A stretch of DNA of 64,000 nt from contig PJRA01000509.1 in assembly GCA_016987375.1 (NCBI GenBank), positions 1,535,158 through 1,599,157 of the forward strand, given 5' to 3'. Positions within the stretch are counted from its first letter, which is position 1. Each line of letters begins with the position of its first letter. Below, piece after piece: positions 33,624-45,655 of the stretch. A model generated the notes under the pieces. The model had not been told where the DNA came from and did no database searches. It saw only the letters and a program-made list of their open reading frames with translations. A program made the translations under genes and the position numbers. This stretch comes from Brachionus koreanus. Its lineage: Eukaryota; Rotifera; Eurotatoria; Ploima; Brachionidae.

Positions 33624-36600
33624 TCAAATTAATTGTGAGAAATTTTCATTCAAAGATTGTTCTCTTAAATCATCATTATCATCATCATCAAATTCAAAAT
33701 TTTCATCAAAAGAAATCGACTTACGAACCAGTGAATCTTTTGGCAAAGAGAAGCTAGTTGATTGCATGGGCTCATTGACAGAATACTTAAGACTCAAATC
33801 ATTTTCGCTTTTTATTCCAACAAGCTTTTTTGTTTTTAACTGAGTCTGATTTGGACTAATGGGAGGCTTGGTCAACAATCTATCATATTTTTTATTTTCT
33901 TCAATTAAAAATGAACGACTTGTGTCCAACCAATTCTGAAATGGAAGATCCATATCATCCAATTTTTTCTCCATTGATTCATCCCTGTCACTAATACCAC
34001 TAATATTGCTCAAATTAGCATTCTTTGCCACATTGTCAACCTCGGTCTCATCGCTTATACTAGACGAAGTCTGATTTTTACTTTGTTTTTTTTTAACTCT
34101 TGTTATCACACAGTTTGATTTATCCGACTCAATTTGATTCAAAAAAGCCCTCAAATAAATCTTATATTCTCCTTCTTCCTGAATGCCATTAATGGCTGCT
34201 ATTGTGTCACTTGACTTCATGGTGCCACACAATTCATCATTAATGTAAATTTTATAGCCTGTTATTTCTAGAAACACATTTTTCGGATTATGGTTCCATT
34301 TCAGAGCGACACTTTTTTCATTCAATTTCTGTAGACGAACTTTAAGAGGCGGATGAATTTGAATTTTGGGTTCAACGCTTTCTTCATCGGCCTTTTTGTA
34401 TTTGAATTCGATTTCATCTTCTGGTTCCGATCTGGCCGCTTGTGATTCCAGTCTGTTGCACTTTTCCTCCAAAAGTTTGATCTTAAGAACCAAAGCTTCA
34501 TTTTCAATTTTCATATTATTAGCTATGTCAGTCTGGGATTTTTCCACTTTACTTGATGTGTCTAAATTTGCAATTTTTTTGATCAATTCGTTTATAATTT
34601 GAGCTGAATTTTGATTAAAATCAGCTAGTTCTAATTGAGCTTTTTTCAAGTCAGCCAAACCATGCTTAATACATTGAGCTTCTCTTTTAATTTTTTTATA
34701 TTTTATGTACAAAATTTTAGGTCTAATAAATTTCGATTTTCTTAGTCGGTAGCCTCTGAAAGCTGCTTGAATTTTAGTGGCACACTGATCCTCTATTGTG
34801 TTGCTTACGGGCAAAGGAACTTTGATATTGTAAATGCTTTCAAATTCGGCATATTCTTTTTCTTGATCCATTTGTTTAAGCTGATTTTTGAATTCGCGTA
34901 AATTTTTTTCTCGTTGAGCTCTCATTTCTTGACGTTGCTTTTGAATCTTGGAATGTATTTCCATGGATAAAATGGACACATCTTCTTTTTTGTCCAAATT
35001 TTCCTCAACACATTTCTCTTGTTGATTTGTTTTAGAAGTTTTGGCAAAGTTCTCCAATCTTTTTTCCAAACTTGACGGCATTATGGTGTACGAATTTTTA
35101 GATTCTGGCTTGGAATCGGTGAATTTAGCAGGTGAATATGTGTTTCTTATCTTCAATGGCGTGTTTGAAGCTGACTTAGAATTATTGATTTTTTTGGTCA
35201 AATTTGTTTTGGTTGGAGTTTTTTTGAAAAAGCTCAAATCTTCTTGAGTTTTGCTTCGCTTTCGAAGTCGAGTAGTTCGATTTTCATTTACTTTAACCGG
35301 CTTGTTTAGACTGTACTGACGAGACTGAGCCTTGAGGAAATTTTTCTGCTGTGGTATTTTCTGACTATCAGTAGTTTTAGCTCTGTTTCGGACCACCCTT
35401 TGTCTCATTTCTTCCAGCTCTTCACCGCTCACTTCTGAGAATTCGGATATTTGCTTATAAAAAGCGTTCGTATCCAAAGGCTTTATAGGTCTGTTATCAT
35501 ACTCCAAATATTTGCTTTTCCTTTCACGATCCGAATCCGTATCCGGATCGGTCCTTGAATTAACATAGCTCGAGTTTTTGAGTCGATTGAACAGCTTTAG
35601 ATCTTTGTTGATCGAGTCTGTTGATGAGTAATAATTATTGACCATAATATTGTGGTAATCGGATATGAGATCACTAGTGTGAGCCTCGCTGCTTTCTCTG
35701 ACTGTATCTAGACTGGCTTTCACTGAACACGGCTCTGTTTTCGTAATTTGAAGAGACTTGATAAATATCGAATTATCAATAAACTGAGGAAATTTAAAAA
35801 AAAATTTACTTCTGTACTCAATGAAAAACTTTCTATTAAGTACTCTATAAGTGATGTATTTTGACCTGGTTTGAATGATCTCCCTTTTCCTTGACTATGA
35901 AGCCACTCAGCTTTTTGACTAATAAAATTATAGATGGTAAATAAAAGGTAAAAATTTTATTTAAAAATGCGTTTTTTAGTAATAAACGCAATAAATTGGT
36001 ATCCAAGTTAAATAAATTATTAAAAAAAAAAATTACTGTTCTTTTTGCGTAATAGAAATTCCATCCAATGTTTGCAGGTTTACACACCAGTTCAGAACAA
36101 ATGGTCTGTAGTCAAGGAATCTGTCAGTAAAACAAGGTTAAGGCGCTTATTTAAAAAAAAAAAAAAAATTTCAAAATAATTTTCAAAAGGATATTAGTTT
36201 GAATAAGAAACACAAGGGTTGTTGTTTAAGCTGAGATTTTCGAGTCCAGTCAATGGGTGTAGGTAAGACACTTCGTTCAAATCATCAATTGAATTGTAAG
36301 ACAAGTGCAGATTTTTAACCGATACTGACAAAAAATTTGGAAAGTTTTTTAAAGAAACTATGTCATTGCCTGTCAAATTTAGTGTCTTAAATTCAAATAT
36401 TTAATAAAATTTAAAATATATTTTAACTGCTCACATGTAATTTTGTCAACAAGCGCAAATCACTCAAGCTACACACTGAATTTTCACTTGCATCCAAATA
36501 TTCAAGATTTATGTTAGATTTAAGTGCATCCAAACTCTTTAAAAATTAAAATTCTAAATTGAATTTAGGAGTTTTAAATTTTAACTTTGATTTGGTTTCC

Positions 36601-37013
36601 GGAGATATTTAGCCAGCTCAAATTTTTCAAATGTTTAAATGGTTCTAAATCGATCAATGAGTTATTAAGTAAATTAACATACTCAAGGTTGATTAGCTGA
36701 GAAATTGATTTAATTTCAACTAAGCGATTATTGCCAAGTGACAACTAGATCAAAAACAATTTAGAATGACTTGAATATAATCGAAAGGTAAATTGCTTAC
36801 ATTTTTCAAATTATAAAATTTGTCTAGATTTTCCAGCTTGCTCAAAAAATTATTGTCTAAACAAATTGTTTGGACAAAGCTTTCTACAGACTCATCATCT
36901 TCTTCTTCTATCAAAACTTCCTCTTGATTATTTAGAACTATTGAATTCAAATATTGTCTCAAAAATAGATAATCGATTTTTTTCAAATTTTTATTAGACA
37001 AATCAACTTTCAT
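33624..37013 (-). CDS. CEP97: CEP97-like centrosomal LRR-IQ protein
   Basis: Seven exons: 36801-37013, 36586-36744, 36435-36536, 36195-36385, 36037-36126, 35810-35918 and 33624-35783, 1,007 residues. Residues 1 to about 230 are leucine-rich repeats ([32 protein letters not shown]), then the LRR cap block [18 protein letters not shown] and [17 protein letters not shown], both diagnostic of CEP97. An IQ motif ([12 protein letters not shown]) is near residue 624. A coiled coil spans about 710-740. A fibronectin-III-like fold spans about 766-850. CEP97 works with CP110 at the distal centriole to control ciliogenesis. The exon 4/5 junction only stays in frame if the intron is an AT-AC, U12-type one. 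The FN3-like region is not something I associate with CEP97. Confidence 0.85.
36127..36194 (-). other. AT-AC U12-type intron in the CEP97-like gene
   Basis: On the minus strand the intron begins ATATCCTTTT, the canonical U12 5' splice site. It carries CCTTAAC (36137-36143), the U12 branch-point core, and ends TTTTAC about 10 nt after the branch adenosine. Using it joins exon 4 (ending TA) to T, giving Tyr and restoring the frame into the conserved DYRPFVLNW block. The only GT donors nearby (GTGTTT, GTTTCT) and the AG acceptor at 36121-36122 cannot be joined in frame. Confidence 0.85.
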
Positions 37014-38389
37014 TTTATTTTATAAAAAATATTTAAAGAGCTCGACTATATTTTTTTTTGCTTTACATACACAAATGGTTGAAATTTGTTAATTTAAAAT
37101 TTTTCAATATTCATTAAAATTTTTTCAAATATAATTTCTAAGCACCTTTTAATAAAATAACTAAGTCAATTTTAAAGCAAAAATTTCGAGTGAAATTGTT
37201 TAATCGACTTAGAAACAGGGATATGAATCATATATTAAGTAACAAGTGAATGTCAAAACCAAATTGCCAAATGTGCCTATATTCAATGCGAATAAATTCT
37301 TTCTGAACACATTTTTTTTTTCATTTTCATCTAGTAATTTTTGACTTCTCTTCTGGGCACATTTTTTGACTAAAGAGCTTTTGGTTATTTTGGTTATTTT
37401 AAATTATTACTACATGCTCTATTCAAAATTTCTAACTAATTTAAAATCATGTTTCAAATGAACTGAAACATATGGGCTCATATAACGCTTTCTTGCCACA
37501 TTTACAAATAATTAATTTTAAAAATTTACCATTTATTAAATTTTAGTGCTTTTATAAACAAATTTTTTTTCTCTAAATAAAATTTTTATTTTATTTTTAA
37601 TGCTTTTTTCAGTATATATATTTTTTTAGTCAAACTTTAAAATATAATTTTTACTGTATAATTTATTGTAAAATCTTTTTTTTTTATTTTTTAAAAAGAT
37701 CTTTTAGAAAAATTATGGCTGATAATATATCATTCAAATCAAAACCTGGATGGTGTTTTTATAAATTTTCAGTTACCATTTAAAGATTTTAGCAATTAGT
37801 CTTTTTATTTAATAATAAAATAACTAAAATTCTTTTTCAAAAATATTTAAAAGCTCTTTTTAAAAATTTTATATTTTTTTATTTGAATATTTATCTGGCT
37901 ATTATATTCCAATCCAATATTCATTGTTTAATAGAATATCTATTAGATTAAAGGCTGTTAAAGTCTATCTTTAAGTAAGAAAAAATACAAAAATAAAAAT
38001 CGAAAAACTTAAATATAATAAGAGCTTTATAAAAATAATATTGAAAAATTTTGTTTCTAGAAAGAATTTTAGGTTTTATTTATTTATCAGTCTTTTCTTT
38101 ATCAAAGCTACTAATTGAATATTTAGGTAAAACTAGTAAGCTAGATTAGTTAAACCTTTGTTCTTTTTTACCTAGATCGATTACTGCTTTACAAAGTGTT
38201 TATTCTTTTGACGTTTATTCTGTTTAAAAGAATCTTTTTTTTTGGGTTCATTATTGATCTTAGCTTTACAAAACTTGCATCTAATTTATCACTTCAAGTT
38301 AATAAGAAATTATTTTCAATAAAAAGAATGTTCTATCTTGTAACTTGAGTAAAGGCTAGGCTTTTTATGAAGTTTTTTTAACAAAAGAC
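37014..38389. other. Intergenic, AT-rich
   Basis: About 1.4 kb including the presumed CEP97 promoter. No gene or clear repeat seen. Confidence 0.45.
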
Positions 38390-38765
38390 AAGCCTGAGCA
38401 AAAGAAGATTGAGAGCGGATTGAAAACTACAAATTATTGAATTGATTAGTAAAGGTGGATCTGATCAGAAATCTGGTGAATAGATCAGAAAAAAGTATTA
38501 TGCAGCCGCGTCAAAAGGAAAAAGCATTCAGAAGAATCCAGGAAAAGCCCAGAAAGAAAGTTTCCATGCTCACCTTTTTCTAAAACAGGGTAGTTAAGCA
38601 TTGTAATAAGTTGGCAGAAAATGTTGTGAAATATAAGTCAACGTGAACTTTCAAAATGGTTTTAGATAAGTTTAATTGGCTGCTACAGCGCCACACTACT
38701 TGTGACGGGCTCAGACACTGAATGTTAGGTATCGCAACAAGAACTCCTACTACAACTAAGAACAT
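38390..38765 (+). mobile_element. Decayed LINE, C-terminal part
   Basis: The plus strand, around 38565-38680, reads FFxNRVVKHCNKLAENVVKY and then TFKMVLDKFNW after a stop. This is the NRVVxxWNxLPxxVV...FKxxLDK ending of CR1-like LINEs, here with the diagnostic Trp and Pro changed to Cys and Ala. Composition is less AT-rich than its flanks. Stops and lost residues show it is dead. The left boundary is a guess. The minus-strand open frame at 38580-38765 is its shadow. Confidence 0.65.
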
Positions 38766-41700
38766 TTAAATAGAATGAAATTAAAAATTTATCTCACTAT
38801 TTTTAAAAATTATTTTATTCATTAGTTTGAATTCTTATTCAGATATTTTTTTCTGATATTTGGTCATTAAACCTTTTGCTACAATTTTAAGATTTGAAAA
38901 TAAAATTTTGAAAAAATAAAAAATCAAAAAAGCTTTTTACAGTTTTATTAATTCAAACACAACATCAAACTTTAAGTCAGAAAAAGAATTCTAAAACAGA
39001 ATGAAACAAAAAAAAATAAAAAAAAAAGCTATTTGTACAATTTTCTTCACTGTTTTAGGACCTCGTTATCCAAAATAAAATAAAAAAAAAATGTTTTTTT
39101 TTGTTAATTTTGAAAATTTTGAATTTTTTTTGTTAAATTTTTTTGATACTTTTCGTAAAGAAATTTATCATTTGAAATTAACCATCATCACTGAACCATA
39201 ACATGAACACAATGACCATCTTCATAATTGAAAATTGCGCCAAACAATTTTCTCCCAATCTAAAAACTATAATTTTTTTTATTTATATTCTTGCTTTTAT
39301 ATATACGTCGAATAATTTCAATATGTTGTCGTGCTATTAATTAGAACAAACGAACACTTAGATGTTGTGAGTAACAACGAGAAAGCTCGATGCAAAAATA
39401 AATGTTTAGTCTAGTCAGTCTGGCCGATATTTGAAACAAGCCCTAAATTTCGCTATATATATCTATATATATTCGTGTCTACATCTAATTTCAATTGAAT
39501 TTTTTCTTTAGCCCAATGAAAAATGATTTGGAATTTAGCTTTGTATGACTAGACGAAATTTTATCGACTGAAATGAGCACAAAATCGGGTTAATTTATAC
39601 ACATAAAATTTTTAACCCAATTTTGTTTATAAGAGCTTAATAGACGAAAATTAAATAGACCGGATAGACTGTCTAGGCTTTTTTTAATCATATATTTATT
39701 TTGAAATAAACATGTTGCTATAAAATAAAAATCGATTTTTCAGTCTGAGTGTTTTTTTTATATTTTAAAATGTATTGATTTTTAATCGATAATAGAGCGC
39801 CTAATTTCATTTGATTAATTAGTTAACTGAATAGTCTAAGCAGATGTCGTTGACCTGGACTATCTAATTTAATAATTAACGGCCTGAGAACTTTCAGACA
39901 TTTTGAAAAATTTCAGAGTCTTTTTCCATTAATTTTATAGAATTGAATTGAAATTTTAATTAAAACTATTTCTAAAACAGCTGCTATTCTTCAGGACAGC
40001 GTTTATTTATGATAAGCTTATTTTTTAAATTTTTCTGAATTTTTTTCCTGGACAGACTAAATTAAGATATTTTATTCGGCTAAAGATAAGAGAAAAATAA
40101 TGAAATTATCAGGCTTAATGTACAGACCCAGAAAAGAATAATTATGATGTCCTAATGTTGAAAAAATATTGTTTTTTCTGATAAATAAATAAAATATTTT
40201 CTTATGTTTATCAGATATTTTTAATTTTTAGTACACTATATAAATAAACGATAAATTTTTGCTTGAATGATTAGGAAACTGAAAAGAAAATGCTGCTGGG
40301 ATTGAAACTAGACTGTTTAAATTATTATATCTATTCAGTAAACACCGCGATGATGATGTAAATATAAAAAAAAAAGTTATAACTTTTGTTATAAATTTCT
40401 TATTAAAAATTTTCATTTTTGTAAATACCTAAAAATTTAGTCCATAAAGAGCATCTACGTTTTAAATTAAGAAAAATAATGATTTTTTAAAAGGACACAT
40501 GGAATGAATTATTATTTGATTTTCAAATTAGTAGAATTTGAAAAAAAAAGCCGAATTTGTTTAAATTGTTTTATTTATTGACTTAGGAAATTATTTGACG
40601 ACAAAAGTTTAGCTTTAAATTTTAAATTTAGATCAAGTGATTAATTTAGCCACATTTGGGACTTATTTTTGAACTATAAAGAAACTTCACAATGTACTTA
40701 AAATTCTTGTGGTTATCAATTAACCCAGAATTTTAAATCGTTATTTTGGTGAAATTATGGCAAACATATCTGATCATTTATTTTAAATTTTAAAATTCTC
40801 ATCGTAGTGATAGTTATTACTAATTGCTTCTTCTCTTAAAAATTAGGGTTAGTCAAAAAATTTTGCTATTTTTTAACTTTTTTCAATTTATCAATTAAAA
40901 AAGCAATAATCAGCTAATCTTCAAATTATAAACCATTATGCTCAATAATCTTTAGCCATCTTTAAGTATAGACCTATTGAATGGCTAGTGTACCTGATCC
41001 TTTCTTCCTCTATAGGCTCGTAAGACCACTATTAAATTTTCAAAATAAATTTTGTAGCCTTCTTAATTTAAGCTGATTTTCATTTACTACAAGACATATT
41101 TAACAAGTTATTGCCGATTAACCTTTTTTCTAATGATGACGTAGAAATACTAAAATTTCAAAATTTTCATCAAAAAGTTCTCATTTTATTTTCAAATTAT
41201 TATTGCTTAATGGCTAATTATATATATTATTTTAGTAGAATTTCTTAATCTAGCACTAATTTTACTTTAATTCCAGGAAAAATTCATAATTTTGCCAAAA
41301 AATATTATTTCATTTAAATTTTCAAAGTAATTTTGTAAATTCCTATTAAAATTTCTGAGAAAAAAATTTTTGTTTTGCTATTTTTAGAGGCAATCAATAA
41401 ATCGATACTTTTTGTCCGAGAAACAATATTATTTTCTCAACTTATTCAATGTTTAAAGATTATTTTAAATTTTTTTCCACAGATTAGTAAAATTTGAAAA
41501 AAATTCATTTGTGAACACATTATTGTAATTGCTTTACATAAAATATCATCAACAATACCTTAAAAATACTATGATACTATTATAAGTTCAAGACCTTAGC
41601 CAGGAAAGAAAAAAGTCTCTAGATTTGTTTTGAATTCAAAATAATTAATTAATTTTTTTAGTTTAATTTTATTTGGCAATGTGAAATTTTAGTACAAAAA

Positions 41701-42430
41701 GGAAAAACTATATAATTTTTTTTCTATTTGTGCAAAAATGACTCTGCAAACAGTAGATTATTGTACAAAATTTTGTATGAACTATTTCTAAGCTCTGCAA
41801 ATACTTTCTTATTTTCTGTAAAATGGGCATCATTAAAAAAACATAAGATAAAATTTGTATAGCTGTTTGTTTTCTTTTTTATTCTGTAATTTTTGTACTG
41901 AAATATCACACCGCCTCTTATTTTTATTTTATTTTTAAATGTACAAAGAATTTTTTTTGATACCATTGAAAAATAATGAAAACGAAGTAAAATTAGTGCT
42001 TTATTCAGAAATTTAATCAATATAAAATTAACCTGCCAAATGAAATAGTTAGACATGTCATTTTGAAGAGAATTCAATTACGTCGTAACTATATAATAAA
42101 ATAAACGGTTTATTTTTATTTGAGGTTATAAAGAATTGCAAAATATCTAACCTTTAAAAAAAGGCAAAAGTTTTTGACTAGACATAATTCTTTCATTATT
42201 AGCTATAGTAAGTCCTAGTCTCATTGCAATGTATTTAGAACCTAATTAGGATTTTTCAATTTTAAATAAATTAGGAAAATTTTCACAAAATTTTATTCAA
42301 ATACCAGACAAATCTTTATGAAACAATAAAAGTTTTAACAATACTTAAAAAAGAAGTTAACTAAAAAACGTTTTTCTATAAAAGAGTCTTAAATTTCTTG
42401 GTGCTTTTTAATCAATAAATAAAATGATCT
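38766..42430. other. Gene-poor region, 3.7 kb
   Basis: No convincing gene. A patch at 39180-39520 is less AT-rich (with CAGTCTGGCCGATATTTG and a TATATATCTATATATA run), but I could not assign it. Two open frames (40228-40416 and 41724-42077, minus strand) lack support and were not called. Confidence 0.4.
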
Positions 42431-43602
42431 CTAATAAATTTGAGCAACTGATTCAAGTGTTGAACCAAACAAATACTTCCATGAAATGGGTATTCTCCAC
42501 TGAGATGGCTTAATAATTAAAAATTTTATTTTTATTTTTTTTTATAATTTAAGAAATAAGCTAACTTTATTCATATAATTTTTCCATTCATTAAAATAAT
42601 TGACTAGCTGAAACGCTTCTGGAATGTTGTTGCCTTCGTGAGCAAAAACCAACAAAACACTTGAGTTCAAAACTTTTTCTTTGCTTGTTTTGTAGAATTT
42701 TTGTGATATTCCACCACCGGGTATAAAAAATTCCGAGCTTGAACCTTGATCATTGCTTATATTGCCGTTGTGGTCAATTCTTTTCTCCAATATTTTCCAA
42801 TTCAAGCCTTCAAATAGTTTTTTATTTGATTCTTCAGTTGTCAAATAGCGACATTGGACACCAGTTAACTGAGAATCTAAACGCTCGTATGCATGAGAGC
42901 TTGTCAAGCAAACACTTTCCTTGAATTTTTCCTGTTTAATAAAATCGGTCAAAATTTGTACAAATTGGTTTCGTTTTCCTTTCAATAAGGGTGATCTTTG
43001 CTGCATTAAAACTAACTTCAATTTCGAATTTTCGTATACTTTAAATTTATTTTAAGACAAAGAATTTTTTTTCATCGATAAAAATTACGTTCACAGCTGA
43101 GACTTATGTCAGATGAGTTCTGAACAAACGCATTATGACCAACAATCGGTTGAACCAAATTGCTAATAAAGTATCCACATTTTTGAGTATTAGACAAAGA
43201 GGAAATTAACAAGTCAACGGCCAATTGACCAATGTTACCAACGCTAACACTAGCAAATACAAAAGTATATTCGGACCAGTCCGTTTCTGGGTTCATTTTT
43301 ACGAATTTATTTTCCATTACGGTAAAATTCTGCTTATCTAAATCCTAAAATAAACTAAAATATAAGCAAATTAAACAAGTCTATATTTGAGTACCTGTGG
43401 ATCAGCATTTTTATCAGGTACTAAAGCGCATTTTTCAGTATCAATTATGCCTGAGTCAAATAATTTTGGATCATCTTTGTCAATTATTTCCCTAATTAAC
43501 ATTGAAAGTATGAGAATATGAGACTTTTGCCTAGAAAGATTCTTACCATGAACAGTCATAAACTTTAGTGGGAGTATGCATTTTAGATATTGAGGATCCC
43601 AT
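42431..43602 (-). CDS. PSMG2: Proteasome assembly chaperone 2
   Basis: Five exons: 43547-43602, 43395-43491, 43089-43344, 42566-43038 and 42431-42508, in phase, 319 residues. PSMG2/PAC2 pairs with PAC1 to assemble the 20S alpha ring in the cytosol. Conserved blocks are SVSVGNIGQLAVDLLISSL, QPIVGHNAF, SSHAYERLDSQL, FIPGGGISQKFY, EGNNIPEAFQLVNYFNEW, and the C-terminal PSQWRIPISWKYLFGS, which in the family ends with a proteasome-binding tail. Two upstream exons (starting MGSSISKMHTPTK) add about 85 residues in frame before the homologous part. An alternative start is ATG 43317, which would give a protein near the human length of 264. Both remain possible. Confidence 0.9.
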
Positions 43603-45655
43603 TTTAAGAGGTATCTGTCTAACTGAAATCAAATTAACTTATGGTTTATGATTACACTTTTATTGGGGTTTTTCATAGCATTAACCGTTTGATTATCTCA
43701 ATATTAAAAAAATCCCAGTAAAAAAAATGTTTAGTTAACTTTCTTTTACCTTAAACGGCTTTTGAATGAACAAATTAACTTTGAAAAAATCCTACACAGA
43801 AAAGCCTAAATATTAAAATAAAAGATAAAAAATATAATTTTGATAATTATCTGCAATGAATTTAAAAAACGAATTAAAATGCACTTATAATGAATTATTT
43901 AAAAAAAATTCATTTTTACTAATTATTTAAAAATTGACCGCACAAAAATATGAAAAAAAATCGAGTCAATTCAATTAAAGATTTACAAAATTTACTTTCT
44001 TTTCATAATTGCTATCTTTTATTCTTTCTTATTGAACTGTCTAAAATATATAATTAGAATCTGAAATGACTTATTTCAATTTTTGTAAAATTAAATATTT
44101 TATTTTTTCATTATTTTTCATTTTTGAAGATTAAATTTCAAAATGCCTGGAACAAAAATATCTTGAGACTGAATATTTAAGATTTGAAGTCATCAATTTC
44201 AATTAAAGAAAATATATGAAGCACCATTTAGGAAATTTAGAAGTGAAAAATACTTTGAAAATTCTCTACCTAATAGCAGAAAATCAACTCCTAAAATTTA
44301 GAGTAATTATTTGAATAAATGATTAGGTTTTATTGGATTCAAGATGACAAAAATCAAATTTAAAAGTTCAATTTAGCATTAATTCAAAATCACAATAAAT
44401 AAAATAGACATAAAAAAATTGAGATTCCTTTTTTTATTGAATAAATACTAAAAAAGACTTAATGTGTAATTTATATTTTGAAATTTACAAATTGCCTAAA
44501 AATTATTCTTCTTTAAAAGAAAATATGGGCTAAATTATTTATCTGTAAAAAAGCCTTATCATTGTGCTAAATGAATATTTAGCTTGTTGTTTTCCTAAAA
44601 CTTTTAAGAGAATGGAAATGTTCCATCTAAGTTTTAATAATTTTTTCATACTTATTAAAAAAAATATATTTCAGCGTAATTTTTGTGCAGATATTATTGA
44701 TATCATTGTTTTCTTGTCATGTTAAGTGATTTTTATAAAAAAAATTTATATTCATATTTTAAATTTGATAACAATTGTAATTTAGGAAATGATTCTAGAA
44801 AAGCAAATAAAATGTTCGAGCAACTGTTTTGGTTAAAAATTAAATAAAGTTTTTTAAATATTTTCTAAAATAATTGCATAAAATTTTTTAAAAATAAAAG
44901 GATTAAAGATTAAAAATTCAAAACTATTTACATTCTCCCAATTTAAGGCCAACATAAAGTAAACTGTTTCTCAGCTAAAATTTTAAATTTTTAATAGTTT
45001 TAAACAGAGCGGGCTCATGATCAAAAAATAAATATATTCTGGTTATCAGCCAATTCATTGAATAAAGGTCATCAATTGATCAAAATAAATAATAAATTTC
45101 TATATAAAAAATACTGCAAATTTTTTTTTCTCGAAAAGCATGTCTTATAAAACTTAGAAAGTCAACTTTTGTCAAATCAGCATGATGATCATTTTTGACA
45201 ATATAAGTTTTTTTGCACTAGGACCTTGGTCTGCAGCCAACTTAGTGCCGGTTTAAATATAGTGAGACTATATATGAAAGAGATTGAATGAAAATTTTAA
45301 TTATTAATTGAAATTGGTCTCAGTGATTGGAAATAAATAACTATTGCAGAAATGTCTAATTAAAAGAATTTAACATTTTTTAATAAAATTTTCTTTGGAC
45401 AATTAAATAATTCAAAAAGTTAGATATTTTTTCAATTGTGAATTTTTAAAAAAATAATTTAATTGATTTTAAAATTAGATTCATTTGCGATAAATGAAAA
45501 AGGCTTCTTTTATAATTTAATTTAATGAAAAAAAAATGTAATTTACAAATCAGACAAATGCTATGAAATTAAAAGTCCCCGTAAAAATTTCAATTGAAAG
45601 GCTTTCACACCCTTCTAAATATTTTTTAAAATCTTTTTTTTTGTAAAATTTTATT
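43603..45655. other. Intergenic, 2.05 kb
   Basis: A/T-rich. No gene, transposon end or RNA gene recognised. Confidence 0.5.

Noticed and set aside
38580..38765. 61-residue minus-strand open frame with a signal-like start
   Set aside because: It is the antisense of the LINE C-terminal remnant on the plus strand.
40228..40416. 62-residue open frame with a signal-peptide-like start (MKIFNKKFITKVITFFFIF)
   Set aside because: Only the hydrophobic start is suggestive. No cleavage motif, cysteine pattern or partner exon supports a secreted peptide.
41724..42077. 117-residue open frame on the minus strand
   Set aside because: Composition is dominated by F, K, N, I and L as expected from A/T-rich noise. 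No motif, and no flanking exons with matching phase were found.
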